Shown: piece by piece, positions 42,568-51,435 of the stretch
How the letters are laid out: every line of letters begins with the position of its first letter
Numbering within the stretch: position 1 is the first letter of the stretch
Assembly: GCF_003970865.1 (NCBI RefSeq)
Contig: NZ_RXLZ01000029.1
Location: 1 to 56,844 of the forward strand
Source: Stenotrophomonas maltophilia
GTDB taxonomy: Bacteria > Pseudomonadota > Gammaproteobacteria > Xanthomonadales > Xanthomonadaceae
Direction of reading: 5' to 3'
DNA: 56,844 nucleotides
Program-made: the position numbers and the translations under genes
The notes under the pieces: generated by a model
Seen by the model: only the letters and a program-made list of their open reading frames with translations
Told to the model about the DNA's origin: nothing
The model's database searches: none

Positions 42568-43560
42568 ATGTCACGCACTCTTTCCGTGGCGGCGTTGGCC
42601 GCTTCGCTGTCGTTGATCCTGACCGCCTGCGGTGGCAAGGCACCCGCCGCTGCGGGCGACGCCGCTGCCTCCGGCACGCCGGACGCCAGCGCGGCGCCGT
42701 CCGACACACAGCAGCAGTTGACCGCCAAGCTCAACGCCTACATCGGCTGCTTCAACGCGCTGGATTCGAAAACCCACGGCAGCATCCAGTCCTACACGCG
42801 CTGGATCAAGGATGTCGACGCCGGTCCGAGCGGGCGCGAGACGCACGTGTACGGACCGTTCGAGATCAGCAACTACGACATGAAGCAGTGCGACGCCCCA
42901 GTGACCGAGGCGATCGCTGCCAAGCCGGCGCTGGCCGATCTCGATGCTGCTGCAGGCCACTACCAGCAGGCGCTGAAGGCGCTGGTGCCGGTCAGCAAGG
43001 ACGCGCACGACTACTACGATCGCCAGGACTACGAGGACGATCAGTTTGCCAAGGGCAAGCAGCTGCACGCGCCCTTGATGGCCGCCTTCAAGGATTTCGT
43101 GGCTGCCAGCGAAACGTTCAATGCCGAGCTGGAGCGCCAGAACGACGCTGCCCAGCGCGAGCAGCTCAAGGCGCTGGAACAGGCCGAGGGGCGCACGCGC
43201 GAGTACTACCGTCTGGCGATGATGCTGGAAGCCAAGGCCATCATGGATCTGATGAGCGAGGACGATTTCGATCAGGCCAAGGCCCGCGAACGCCTGGATG
43301 CCTTCAACCGCATTTCCGATGAAGCGCACGCCAAGGTTGCCGACCAGGAACCGGGCAAGTCGGACTGGGAAGGCTTCGAACGTGGGGCCGAGAATTTCCG
43401 GCGCGAAGGCAAGGAGCGGCTGCAGCGCGTCAGCGAGAAAAAGCCCTACACCGATTTCGAACGACGCATGCTTGATTCGCCCTCGATGGCGCCGCGCGGT
43501 TCGGCCAGCAAGCTGATGCAGGAATACAACACGCTCGTTTTCCAGAGCAACCGCCAGTGA
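42568..43560 (+). CDS. YiiG-like (DUF3829) lipoprotein, copy 1
   Basis: A 330-residue lipoprotein with a LILTAC lipobox. The mature protein is helical and charged, with KLNAYIGCFNAL, YTRWIKDVDAGPSG and a C-terminal LMQEYNTLV block. This fits DUF3829, whose function is unknown. ATG at 42568 is chosen because an AGGGATG-type site precedes it and the signal peptide starts there. The next gene is a diverged tandem copy beginning 30 bases downstream. Confidence 0.82.
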   Translation: MSRTLSVAALAASLSLILTACGGKAPAAAGDAAASGTPDASAAPSDTQQQLTAKLNAYIGCFNALDSKTHGSIQSYTRWIKDVDAGPSGRETHVYGPFEISNYDMKQCDAPVTEAIAAKPALADLDAAAGHYQQALKALVPVSKDAHDYYDRQDYEDDQFAKGKQLHAPLMAAFKDFVAASETFNAELERQNDAAQREQLKALEQAEGRTREYYRLAMMLEAKAIMDLMSEDDFDQAKARERLDAFNRISDEAHAKVADQEPGKSDWEGFERGAENFRREGKERLQRVSEKKPYTDFERRMLDSPSMAPRGSASKLMQEYNTLVFQSNRQ

Positions 43561-43589
43561 CCGGCGTGCCAGCACCCATGCGAGAGATC

Positions 43590-44543
43590 ATGACGACGTC
43601 CTGTCTGCGTATCGCGCCGCTGCTGCTGATCGGCGCTGTGGCTGGCCTGAGCGGCTGCAGCAAATCGGCAGGGCTATCGGTGGCCGACCCCAGCCTGGAG
43701 AAGGTGAACGCCTACATCGAGTGCTACAACGGCGTTGAACAGCCCATCCACGAGGGCTTCCAGGCCTACACCGGCTGGATGAAGGACCCCGAAGCCGGCC
43801 CGACCGGCAAGGAAGCGCAGCCGCGTTCGCCTGGAAAGGTGCTGTCGCACCGCGTCGAGTACTGCGGCCAGCCACTGACCGACGCGCTGGCGAAGACCCC
43901 GGCACTGCCGATGGATGGCCCCGCGCGTGACTATCAGCAGGCCTTCCAGGCATTGAACACCCTGGTCGAGCGCGCCGATGGTTACTTCACCCGCGAGGAC
44001 TATCGTCGTGATGGCGGTGACGGGATGCGCAGCCAGCATGCCCCGCTGATGCAGGCCTATGCTGATTTCTTCAAGGCCAGCGAAGCGATGGATGAGGCGC
44101 TGGAAAAGAACGAGAACGATCGCCGTGCCGCGCAGCTGAAGCAGATCGAGGAGAGCGAAGGGCGCTCGCTGGCCTACTACCACCTTCGCCTGCTGGGCGA
44201 TGGCAAGCAACTGGCCACGGCGTTCCAGGACGACGCGCCGGACGTTGCGGCGCTGCGCGTGCAGCTGGCTGACTATCAGGCACTGGTGACGGAAATCCAG
44301 AACGGCGGTGTCGGCAAGGGCGACCCGATGTGGGGCCACGTGCAGCGTTCGGCGGACAAGCTGGTGCGTACCGCGGGACGCGGCGTCGAGCGCCTGGAGC
44401 AGCACAAGCCGATCACCGCCGAGGCGCTGGCGGCAGAGCGGAAGGCGTCGGGCAGTTGGCTCACCACCGACCCGGAAGGGGCGCAGTCTACGATCCTCGC
44501 CGCGTACAACGATCTGGTGACCACCAGCAACCGCATGCGGTGA
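43590..44543 (+). CDS. YiiG-like (DUF3829) lipoprotein, copy 2
   Basis: A 317-residue lipoprotein (lipobox GLSGC) that repeats the plan of the gene before it: KVNAYIECYNGV matches KLNAYIGCFNAL, and YTGWMKDPEAGPTG matches YTRWIKDVDAGPSG. The ends also correspond (AAYNDLVTTSN). The pair therefore arose by tandem duplication and has since diverged. ATG at 43590 starts the signal peptide with GAGAG ahead; an ATG at 43578 is less likely. Confidence 0.8.
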   Translation: MTTSCLRIAPLLLIGAVAGLSGCSKSAGLSVADPSLEKVNAYIECYNGVEQPIHEGFQAYTGWMKDPEAGPTGKEAQPRSPGKVLSHRVEYCGQPLTDALAKTPALPMDGPARDYQQAFQALNTLVERADGYFTREDYRRDGGDGMRSQHAPLMQAYADFFKASEAMDEALEKNENDRRAAQLKQIEESEGRSLAYYHLRLLGDGKQLATAFQDDAPDVAALRVQLADYQALVTEIQNGGVGKGDPMWGHVQRSADKLVRTAGRGVERLEQHKPITAEALAAERKASGSWLTTDPEGAQSTILAAYNDLVTTSNRMR

Positions 44544-44579
44544 GCAACGGCACACGCATCCATGCGTAACCGCAGAGGG

Positions 44580-44603
44580 GTAGTGCCGGCCACTGGCCGG
44601 CAT
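44580..44603 (+). repeat. GTAG (SMAG/REP) hairpin, TGCCGGCC subtype
   Basis: GTAG, TGCCGGCC, short loop and GGCCGGCA, six bases from the end of the convergent potassium-channel gene. It lies where both transcripts end. Confidence 0.85.
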
Positions 44604-44608
44604 GAGCC

Positions 44609-45481
44609 TCAATGGTTGAACGCATCCGGCAGCTTGCCACCGCACTTGCGGCAGTGCAGTGCATCCGGTTCATGGCCTTCCAGCCCACAGTCCGGGCAGC
44701 CACGCGCATCGCGGCGTGCGGCCTGCTCGGCTTCACGCATGGTGCTGGCCAGTTCGGCGGTGTAGATGCCGGTGGGCACGGCGATGATGCTGTAGCCGAT
44801 CAGGATCAGCACCGACGTGACGAAGCGGCCGAGCACGGTCTGCGGCACGATGTCACCGAAGCCGACCGTGGCCATGGTCACCACCGCCCAGTACATGCTG
44901 GCCGGGATATTGGTGAAGCCGTGTTCGGGGCCCTCGATCACGTACATCAGCGCACCGGCGATGATGGTGATGGTGATCACCGTGAACAGGAACACCAGCA
45001 CCTTGCGCCGGCTGCGCCACAGTGACGTCATCAGGACGCCGCTTTCCTCGATGTAGCGGGTCAGCTTGAGGATGCGGAATACGCGCAGGATGCGCAGCGC
45101 GCGCACCACCAGCAGGCTCTGCGCGCCGGGGATGAACATCGACAGGTAGGCGGGCAGGATCGACAGCAGGTCGATGATGCCCCAGATACTCACCGCGTAA
45201 CGCAGGGGGCGCTTGACCACCGCCAGCCGCAGCAGGTACTCGGCGGTGAAGATGATCGTGAAGCCCCATTCCAGGATGTACAGGCCGGTGGACCATTCGG
45301 CATGCAGGTGCTGCACGCTGTCGATCATCACCACCAGGATGCTGGCGACGATCGCCACCACCAGGATCAGGTCGAAATTGCGCGAAGGCCGGGTGTCATG
45401 GCGGTAGATGATGTCGAACCACCGACGGCGCCAGCCGGTCTCGGTGGCGGGGTTCAGCTGGGGGGCGGAAAACGGTCGCAT
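44609..45481 (-). CDS. Voltage-gated potassium channel (Kv-like) with zinc-ribbon tail
   Basis: A 290-residue inner-membrane channel subunit with six helices. The S4 voltage sensor has regular arginines (RALRILRVFRILKLTRY, about residues 125-141), and the pore filter reads TVGFGD (about 210). A C-terminal tail carries CPDCG and, 16 residues on, CRKCGG, a likely zinc ribbon. It probably forms a tetramer letting potassium out in response to voltage. The ATG at 45481 lacks a strong ribosome site, but the conserved region begins soon after. It is divergent from the argD-type gene. Confidence 0.9.
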   Translation of the reverse strand: MRPFSAPQLNPATETGWRRRWFDIIYRHDTRPSRNFDLILVVAIVASILVVMIDSVQHLHAEWSTGLYILEWGFTIIFTAEYLLRLAVVKRPLRYAVSIWGIIDLLSILPAYLSMFIPGAQSLLVVRALRILRVFRILKLTRYIEESGVLMTSLWRSRRKVLVFLFTVITITIIAGALMYVIEGPEHGFTNIPASMYWAVVTMATVGFGDIVPQTVLGRFVTSVLILIGYSIIAVPTGIYTAELASTMREAEQAARRDARGCPDCGLEGHEPDALHCRKCGGKLPDAFNH

Positions 45482-45544
45482 GGGCGCATTGTGCCGCAGG
45501 GGTTCCGGCGCGAGAATGGGGATTCCTGAACCCTGCCGACTGCC

Positions 45545-46771
45545 ATGACCGCCGCTACCGATCCGCTGATCTCCCTTTCGCACTATTACCTGCCGGTCTA
45601 CAAGCCCCGCCAGGTGGTACTGGAACGAGGCCAGGGCGCCCGCGTGTGGGACAGCCAGGGCCGTGAGTTCATCGACCTGGCCGCCGGCATCGCCGTGTGC
45701 GGCCTGGGCCACAACGACCCGGACCTGGTCGCCGCGCTGGTCGAACAGGCCGGCAAGCTCTGGCACACCAGCAACGTGTTCTACAGCGCACCGCCGCTGC
45801 ACCTGGCCGAGGAACTGGTGAAGGCCAGTCGCTTCGCCGAGCGCGTGTTCCTGTGCAACTCCGGCGCCGAAGCCAACGAAGTGGCGATCAAGATGGTCCG
45901 CAAGTGGGCCTCCAGCCAGGGCCGCCCGGCCGACAAGCGGGTGATCATCACCTTCCGTGGCAGCTTCCACGGTCGCACCATGGGCGCGGTGACCGCTACC
46001 GCCCAGCCGAAGTACCAGGAAGGCTACGAGCCGCTGCCGGGGGGCTTCCGCTACATCGATTTCAACGACGAAGTGCAACTGGAAACCGCGATGGCCGCCG
46101 GTGACGTGGCGGCGGTGATGCTCGAGCCGATCCAGGGCGAGGGCGGCGTGATGCCGGCCAAGTCCGGTTTCCTCAAGCGCGTGCGCGAACTGTGCGACCA
46201 GCACAACGCACTGCTGGTGCTGGACGAGATCCAGGCCGGCATGGGCCGCACCGGCACGCTGTTCGCGCACTGGCAGGACGACGTGGTGCCGGACATGGTC
46301 ACCCTGGCCAAAGCACTTGGTGGCGGCTTCCCGATCGGCGCGATGCTGGCTGGCCCGAAGGTGGCCGAAACCATGCAGTTCGGTGCGCACGGCACCACCT
46401 TCGGTGGCAACCCGCTGGCGGCTGCGGTGGCCCGCGTGGCACTGCGCAAGCTGGCCTCGGCGGAGATCGCCGCCAATGTCAGCCGCCAGTCGAAGGCGCT
46501 GCGTGATGGCTTCGCCCGCATCAACGACGAGTTTGGTGTGTTCAGCGACGTGCGTGGTCGTGGCCTGATGTTGGGCGCGGTGTTGAGCAAGGACTTCGCC
46601 GGCCAGGCCGGTGCGATCCTCGACCACGCCGCCGGGCAGGGCCTGCTGACCCTGCAGGCCGGCCCGGACGTGCTGCGCTTCGTGCCGTCGCTGAACATCA
46701 CTGACGAAGAAGTGGCCGAAGGCCTGAAGCGCCTGCGCGCAGCGATTGCTGCGTTCATCGCAGCGCGCTGA
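45545..46771 (+). CDS. argD: Acetylornithine/succinyldiaminopimelate aminotransferase
   Basis: A PLP enzyme of class III that transfers the amino group in arginine (and often lysine) synthesis. The 408 residues include CNSGAEANEVAIKMVRKW, TFRGSFHGRTMGAVTATAQP, LVLDEIQAGMGRTG and the PLP lysine in TLAKALGGGFPIGAM (about residue 255). Length and motifs fit ArgD well. It starts 64 bases from the divergent channel gene. No other arginine gene adjoins it, so the exact physiological role (ArgD, AstC or related) is open. Confidence 0.9.
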   Translation: MTAATDPLISLSHYYLPVYKPRQVVLERGQGARVWDSQGREFIDLAAGIAVCGLGHNDPDLVAALVEQAGKLWHTSNVFYSAPPLHLAEELVKASRFAERVFLCNSGAEANEVAIKMVRKWASSQGRPADKRVIITFRGSFHGRTMGAVTATAQPKYQEGYEPLPGGFRYIDFNDEVQLETAMAAGDVAAVMLEPIQGEGGVMPAKSGFLKRVRELCDQHNALLVLDEIQAGMGRTGTLFAHWQDDVVPDMVTLAKALGGGFPIGAMLAGPKVAETMQFGAHGTTFGGNPLAAAVARVALRKLASAEIAANVSRQSKALRDGFARINDEFGVFSDVRGRGLMLGAVLSKDFAGQAGAILDHAAGQGLLTLQAGPDVLRFVPSLNITDEEVAEGLKRLRAAIAAFIAAR

Positions 46772-46783
46772 CGCCATGGTGCT

Positions 46784-46822
46784 GGGGTCGGATCCCTCTC
46801 CCGCGGAGAGGGCTCTGACCCC
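46784..46822. repeat. Imperfect palindrome, GGGGTC...GACCCC family
   Basis: Two 18-base arms around a CGC loop differ at a few positions (GGATCC versus GGCTCT). It shares GGGGTCGGATCC with the perfect palindrome at 246-286. It sits between two convergent genes and may end both transcripts. Confidence 0.72.
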
Positions 46823-46824
46823 GA

Positions 46825-47427
46825 TCAGCTCACCGCGTAACGCTTCAACACCTTGCCCAATCCCCGGCCATCGCGCACGGTTTCCGCGTGCAGGCCGGCG
46901 GCGCGTGCGCCGCGCACATTGGCAAACAGGTCATCGACGAACAACGTTCGCGCAGGCGCCACGCCCAGCGCTTCCAGCGTGCGCAGGAAGACTTCCGGCA
47001 CCGGCTTGCGCAGGCCGAAATCCGCGCTGCAGAACACGCGCTCCCGCAGGGCCGGGAACAGTTCCGGCAGCAGGTTGGGCAAGGCCTGCTGCATCAGCGC
47101 GCCGTTGTTGGTCAGCACTGCCATCGGTAACTGCAGGGCCTGCAGTCGCTGCAACACCGCAGCCTGCGGATGGCTGGCGGCCCGCCGCGCCGCGGTCCAA
47201 GTAGCCACATCGACAGTCGTGCCCAGAAGCTCCCCCAGCTGCGCCAGGTAGGCCGGGCCATCCAGCGTGCCATTGTCATGCGCCGCTTCCAGTCCGCTGT
47301 CATACAGCGCGGCCTGTACGGCCTGCGTCGGAACCTGCAGTGCCTGGGCCAGGTGCAGCACGCGCTGCGCGCGCTGGTACTGCACCAGCACGCCATCCAC
47401 ATCCAGCAGCAACAGATCGATCCGCAT
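46825..47427 (-). CDS. HAD-family hydrolase (HAD-IA type)
   Basis: A 200-residue haloacid-dehalogenase-like phosphatase. Motif I is DVDGVLV near the N-terminus, motif II is LTNNG, motif III's Lys is in LRKPVPEVF, and motif IV is FVDDLFANVRGARAAG. A helical cap lies between motifs I and II. The substrate is unknown; small phosphates such as sugar or nucleotide phosphates are usual. ATG at 47427 begins motif I directly; longer frames upstream are not HAD-like. Confidence 0.9.
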   Translation of the reverse strand: MRIDLLLLDVDGVLVQYQRAQRVLHLAQALQVPTQAVQAALYDSGLEAAHDNGTLDGPAYLAQLGELLGTTVDVATWTAARRAASHPQAAVLQRLQALQLPMAVLTNNGALMQQALPNLLPELFPALRERVFCSADFGLRKPVPEVFLRTLEALGVAPARTLFVDDLFANVRGARAAGLHAETVRDGRGLGKVLKRYAVS

Positions 47428-47550
47428 CGGCCGAGCATGCCATTGCAGTGAACTCTCGGGAAACCCTGGAGCAGCCATGCGACAGACGGTCGCAGACGCG
47501 GCCACAGGGGGCTGCCTAGAATGGCGCTTGAATCCGCAGGAGATGCAACG

Positions 47551-48000
47551 ATGAAGGCTTGGATGGTGGCAGTGGGACTGGGCGCGCTGATGCTGGCGCC
47601 GTCGGCGATGGCGCGGGTCTGTGCGGTGAGCATCGACAGCACCGACCAGATGAGCTTCAGCAGCCGCGAGATCAAGGTTGCCGCCGACTGCACCGCCGTG
47701 GACCTGACCCTGCGCCACACCGGCAAGCTGGCCACTACCGCGATGGGCCACAATTGGGTGCTGACCCGCACCGCCGACTACCAGCCGGTGGCGATGGCGG
47801 GCATGCGCATGACCCTGGCCGACAGCTACCTGCCGAAGGCCGACAAGCGCGTGCTGGCGCACACCAAGGTGATCGGCGGCGGCGAGACCACGCGAGTGCG
47901 CTTCTCCACCCAGGGCCTGCAGAAGGGCGGTGACTACACCTTCTTCTGCTCGTTCCCCGGCCACTTCGCGATGATGAAGGGCAAGTTCGTCTTCGGGTGA
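47551..48000 (+). CDS. azu: Azurin (type I blue copper protein)
   Basis: A periplasmic electron carrier. The 149-residue precursor has a signal peptide (about 20 residues, ending SAMA). The copper ligands are visible: His in MGHNWVL, then Cys, His and Met in FFCSFPGHFAMMKG. The N-terminal CAVSIDSTDQM disulfide cysteine is also present. AGGAGATGCAACG precedes the ATG at 47551. Azurin carries electrons between cytochromes and may serve denitrification or oxidative-stress defence. Confidence 0.95.
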   Translation: MKAWMVAVGLGALMLAPSAMARVCAVSIDSTDQMSFSSREIKVAADCTAVDLTLRHTGKLATTAMGHNWVLTRTADYQPVAMAGMRMTLADSYLPKADKRVLAHTKVIGGGETTRVRFSTQGLQKGGDYTFFCSFPGHFAMMKGKFVFG

Positions 48001-48004
48001 GTGC

Positions 48005-48121
48005 AGCCACGCATGGCGTGGCTCTACCAGTAGATCCACGCCATGCGTGGATGGGCCGCGGCAGTAGATCCACGCCATGCGTGGATACGGTGCAAGGCAG
48101 TGCCAACCAAGGTTGGCACCC
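48005..48121. repeat. Tandem cluster of three GTAG REPs and one further hairpin
   Basis: Three SMAG-type hairpins lie in a row: 48005-48027 (minus orientation, AGCCACG stem), 48030-48052 and 48064-48086 (both plus orientation, ATCCACG stems). A TGCCAACC/GGTTGGCA hairpin follows at about 48101-48118. The first two face each other, the usual paired REP layout. The cluster fills the gap between convergent azurin and hemL. Confidence 0.88.
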
Positions 48122-48135
48122 ACCATGAGCAGGCC

Positions 48136-49425
48136 TCAGCCCTTGGCGGCCTTGAACGCCACGCGTGCAGCTGCCAGCGTCGCCTCGATCACGGCATCGT
48201 TGTGCGCGCTGGACAGGAAGCCGGCCTCGTACGCCGACGGTGCCAGGAACACGCCCTGGTCCAGCATTGCGTGGAAGAAACGGTTGAACGCCGGAATGTC
48301 ACAGGCGGTGGCCTGCGCATAGGTCTCCACCTTCTCACTGGTGAAGAACAGCCCGAACATCGCACCCACGCAGGTGGTGGTCACGGCCACGCCGGCTTCG
48401 GAGGCGGCCGCTTCCAGGCCGGCACACAGGCGCGCGGTGCGCTCGGCGAGGTCGGCATGGAAACCTGGCTGCTGGATCAGTTCCAGCATCGCCAGGCCGG
48501 CGGCCATTGCCACCGGATTGCCACTCAGCGTGCCGGCCTGGTAGATCGGGCCGGCCGGTGCGATCTGCTGCATCAGCTCGCGGCGACCACCGTAGGCACC
48601 CACCGGCATGCCACCGCCGATGATCTTGCCGAAGGTGGTCAGGTCCGGGGTGATGCCGTAGTGCGCCTGCGCACCGCCGAGGGCAACGCGGAAGCCGGTC
48701 ATCACTTCGTCGAAGATCAGCAGCGCGCCGTGCTTCGTGCACAGTTCGCGCAGGTGCTGCAGGTAACCCTCGCGCGGCGGGATGCAGTTGGCGTTGCCGA
48801 CCACCGGTTCGATGATCAGGCCGGCGATGTCGTCACCCTGTTCCTCGAACAGCGCAGTGGCGGCCTCGAAGTCGTTGTAGGGCAGGGTCAGGGTCAGTTC
48901 GCTCAGCCCGGCCGGGACACCCGGCGAAGTCGGCACGCCCAGGGTCAGCATGCCGCTGCCGGCCTTGACCAGGAACGAGTCGCCGTGGCCGTGGTAGCAG
49001 CCTTCGAACTTCACGATGCGGTTGCGGCCGGTGGCGCCACGCGCCAGGCGGATCGCCGACAGCGTAGCTTCGGTACCGGAGTTGACCATGCGCACCATCT
49101 CGCACGATGGCACCAGGCGGGTAATGGTCTCGGCCATGGTCACTTCGGCCGCGCACGGCGCGCCGAACGACAGGCCGTTGTCGATGGCCTTCTTCACCGC
49201 CTGGCGCACGGCCGTGTGGTTGTGGCCGACGATCATCGGGCCCCAGGAACCGACATAGTCGATGTAGCGGTTGCCGTCGACGTCGTACAGGTAGGCGCCG
49301 TCGGCGCGTTCGACGAAGAACGGCTCGCCGCCGACCGACTTGAACGCGCGCACCGGCGAATTGACGCCGCCCGGCAGCAGCTGCTGGGCGCGGGAGAACA
49401 GGGCGTGGGACTGGTCGTGGTTCAT
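48136..49425 (-). CDS. hemL: Glutamate-1-semialdehyde 2,1-aminomutase
   Basis: A PLP enzyme making 5-aminolevulinate, the first committed heme precursor in the C5 pathway. The 429 residues match the family. [18 protein letters not shown] starts the fold, and [16 protein letters not shown] and the PLP lysine in [16 protein letters not shown] (about residue 268) are diagnostic. ATG at 49425 is preceded by AGGAAATC; the longer frame upstream overlaps thiE and is rejected. It follows thiE on the same strand by 16 bases. Confidence 0.97.
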   Translation of the reverse strand: MNHDQSHALFSRAQQLLPGGVNSPVRAFKSVGGEPFFVERADGAYLYDVDGNRYIDYVGSWGPMIVGHNHTAVRQAVKKAIDNGLSFGAPCAAEVTMAETITRLVPSCEMVRMVNSGTEATLSAIRLARGATGRNRIVKFEGCYHGHGDSFLVKAGSGMLTLGVPTSPGVPAGLSELTLTLPYNDFEAATALFEEQGDDIAGLIIEPVVGNANCIPPREGYLQHLRELCTKHGALLIFDEVMTGFRVALGGAQAHYGITPDLTTFGKIIGGGMPVGAYGGRRELMQQIAPAGPIYQAGTLSGNPVAMAAGLAMLELIQQPGFHADLAERTARLCAGLEAAASEAGVAVTTTCVGAMFGLFFTSEKVETYAQATACDIPAFNRFFHAMLDQGVFLAPSAYEAGFLSSAHNDAVIEATLAAARVAFKAAKG

Positions 49426-49441
49426 GCGGATTTCCTGGGCA

Positions 49442-50068
49442 TTACGCGAACTGGGCGAGGTAGGCGCGCTGGGTCGCGACCGGGTCTTCGGCGGCGAACA
49501 CGCTGCTGACCACGGCGACCAGATCGGCGCCGGCGTCGATGATGGGACCGACATTGTCCGGCGTCAGGCCGCCGATCGCCACCCGCGGCACGCCCAGTGC
49601 GGCGCTTTGCCGCAGCAGGTCGGTATGGGCGCGGCTGCTGGTGATCTTGGTGGTGGTCGGGAAGAACGCACCGAAGGCCACATAGCTGGCGCCGGCCGCC
49701 ACGGCCTTCTCGGCATTGGCCAGCTGGTCGTAGCAGGAGGCGCCGATGATGGCCTCGGCACCGAGCAGGGCGCGCGCGCTGGGGATGTCCCCGTCGGTGC
49801 CGCCCAGATGCACGCCGGCCGCGCCCACGGCCTTGGCCAGTGCCGGGTCGTCGTTGACGATCAGCGGCACGCCGTGTTCTGCACACAGTGCCCGCAGGGC
49901 GGTGGCCTGCTCGCGCCGCAGCGCGTCGCTGGCGGTCTTGTTGCGGTACTGCAGCCAAGTGGCGCCGGCGGCCAGTAGCGGCGCGGTACGGGCCAGCAGG
50001 CGCGCGGTATCGGGCTCGTCCGGGGTGATCAGGTAGACGCCGCGGGGCGCCGGGGAAGCAGAAGTCAT
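49442..50068 (-). CDS. thiE: Thiamine phosphate synthase
   Basis: Couples hydroxymethylpyrimidine diphosphate with thiazole phosphate to give thiamine phosphate. The 208-residue TIM barrel has [14 protein letters not shown] at the start, [18 protein letters not shown] with the substrate-site Arg-Lys, [20 protein letters not shown] and a late [11 protein letters not shown]. It works downstream of ThiC (2488). No TPP riboswitch is seen here. It forms a short operon with hemL and is divergent from the rubredoxin gene. Confidence 0.95.
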   Translation of the reverse strand: MTSASPAPRGVYLITPDEPDTARLLARTAPLLAAGATWLQYRNKTASDALRREQATALRALCAEHGVPLIVNDDPALAKAVGAAGVHLGGTDGDIPSARALLGAEAIIGASCYDQLANAEKAVAAGASYVAFGAFFPTTTKITSSRAHTDLLRQSAALGVPRVAIGGLTPDNVGPIIDAGADLVAVVSSVFAAEDPVATQRAYLAQFA

Positions 50069-50135
50069 CGATGGCTACCGGTGAGTGGACCGCGATGGGA
50101 CAATGGCGGCCCGTGAATCCAGCCCTGATTATCCG

Positions 50136-50327
50136 ATGAGCGATGCCACCCCCACCACCTTGCGCACCTGGATGTGCGTGGTCTGCGGCTTCCTTTACAG
50201 CGAAGCGGAAGGCTTGCCGGAGGAGGGCATCGCGCCGGGGACGCGCTGGGAAGACATTCCCGAGACCTGGACCTGCCCGGACTGCGGGGTGACCAAGGCC
50301 GATTTCGAGATGGTCGAGGTCGATTGA
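50136..50327 (+). CDS. Rubredoxin
   Basis: A 63-residue electron carrier. The two iron-binding pairs are CVVCG and CPDCG, 33 residues apart, with a [20 protein letters not shown] loop between them, as in typical rubredoxins. ATG at 50136 is chosen; a longer frame from 50085 would run through the intergenic region. In aerobes such proteins serve alkane hydroxylases or oxidative-stress enzymes; its partner here is unknown. Confidence 0.95.
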   Translation: MSDATPTTLRTWMCVVCGFLYSEAEGLPEEGIAPGTRWEDIPETWTCPDCGVTKADFEMVEVD

Positions 50328-50349
50328 CTGGTGGGGCCTGCAGGCCCTC

Positions 50350-50399
50350 CTGTGGGTGCGGACCGTTGGGGTGGGTGTGGACCGTTGGTCCACACACCG
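50350..50399. repeat. GTGCGGACC / GTGTGGACC hairpin cluster
   Basis: A GGGTGCGGACC half-repeat is followed by a GTGTGGACC/GGTCCACAC hairpin. It belongs to the same family as 19279-19300 and 51332-51358, and lies between the convergent rubredoxin and SirB1-type genes. Confidence 0.65.
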
Positions 50400-50405
50400 A
50401 CGCCC

Positions 50406-51251
50406 TCAATGCAGCCGCGGCACCGGCCCGCCGAGGTCGATCAGCTTCTCGCGCAGCCACTGCGCATCGCTGGCCTCGGGATTGCGCTTCAGGTACTGCC
50501 CCAGGTCATGGCGGGCACCGGCCAGATACTCCAGCTGCAGGTAGGCCAGGCCGCGGTCGCGCAGCGCGTCGTCCTGCTCCGGGGCCAGCTTCAGCAGGCG
50601 GTCGGCACTGCGTGCGGCGCGGTCCCACTCGCCGGCTTCGGCGTAGACACCATGCAGGTTGCGCAGCATGCGCATCAGGATCGCGCGTGCCGGCGCCGGG
50701 TCGAGGATCTGCGCCAGCACCTGGTCGTCGGGCATCTGCCCGCCAAGATGTGACTTGGCCCGCTCGCGCAGTTCGTCCACATCCAGCGGGCGGCCGCCAT
50801 TGAACGGATCCATCACCAGCACGCCGTCGTCCACCGGCAGGCGCACCAGGAAGTGGCCGGGGAAGGACACGCCATCGAGCGGAATGCCCAGCCGGCGCGC
50901 GACTTCCATCTGCACCAGCGCCAGCGAGATCGGGTTGCCCAGGCGGCGCTCGAACACCTGGTTGAGGTAGCTGTTGCGCGGGTCGTAGTACTCGTCGTGG
51001 TCGCCGCTGTAGCCCAGCTCATCGAACAGGTGGCGGTTGATCGCCGCCATCTTCAAGGGGCTGTTGTCGATGCTGTCCACTTCCGAGCGGAGGTGGTCGA
51101 CATGGCTCTGGATCAACGCGTCGTAGGTGGACGGCTGCAGGTCGGGGTATTCATCGCGCGCGATCAGCAGCGCGGTCGGCAACAGTGGCAGCGCCTCGTC
51201 TTCGAGGTCGGCCAGTGCATCCCAGTCGGGGAGAGAGATCCGGTCCTGCAT
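50406..51251 (-). CDS. SirB1-type transglutaminase-like/TPR protein
   Basis: A 281-residue cytoplasmic protein. The central part has the SirB1 signature: NQVFERRLGNPISLALVQME, ARRLGIPLDGVSFPGHFLVR and MDPFNGG, which resemble a transglutaminase-type Cys-His-Asp core. The C-terminal third looks like tetratricopeptide helices (RMLRNLHGVYAEAGEWDRAA). Function is unclear; relatives are often called YchA or SirB1. ATG at 51251 is preferred over an earlier GTG. No strong ribosome site is visible. Confidence 0.88.
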   Translation of the reverse strand: MQDRISLPDWDALADLEDEALPLLPTALLIARDEYPDLQPSTYDALIQSHVDHLRSEVDSIDNSPLKMAAINRHLFDELGYSGDHDEYYDPRNSYLNQVFERRLGNPISLALVQMEVARRLGIPLDGVSFPGHFLVRLPVDDGVLVMDPFNGGRPLDVDELRERAKSHLGGQMPDDQVLAQILDPAPARAILMRMLRNLHGVYAEAGEWDRAARSADRLLKLAPEQDDALRDRGLAYLQLEYLAGARHDLGQYLKRNPEASDAQWLREKLIDLGGPVPRLH

Positions 51252-51331
51252 GACCACAGACTGGCGTCATTCGCAGGCGGTTTCAAGCGCTGTGGCGTGA
51301 AAAAGTCGTGTTCGGTGTAGATCTGCTTCAG

Positions 51332-51435
51332 GTGGGTGTGCACCTTGGTCCACACCCTGGCCTGATCGACCGGAGAGGGCCTGTGCCGACCAAGGTCGGC
51401 ACCTACCTCCCCATCCACGCATGGCGTGGATCTAC
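51332..51435. repeat. Three dispersed hairpins, the last overlapping a stop codon
   Basis: A GTGTGCACC/GGTCCACACC hairpin (about 51338-51357) is followed by GTGCCGACC/GGTCGGCAC (51383-51402) and a minus-strand GTAG REP (51413-51435). The complement of 51432-51434 is the TAG stop of the DUF192 gene, so this REP supplies the stop codon. Confidence 0.82.

Noticed and set aside
48005..48121. Possible CRISPR array
   Set aside because: The repeats are palindromic REPs in mixed orientation with spacers of 2-11 bases and no cas genes nearby.
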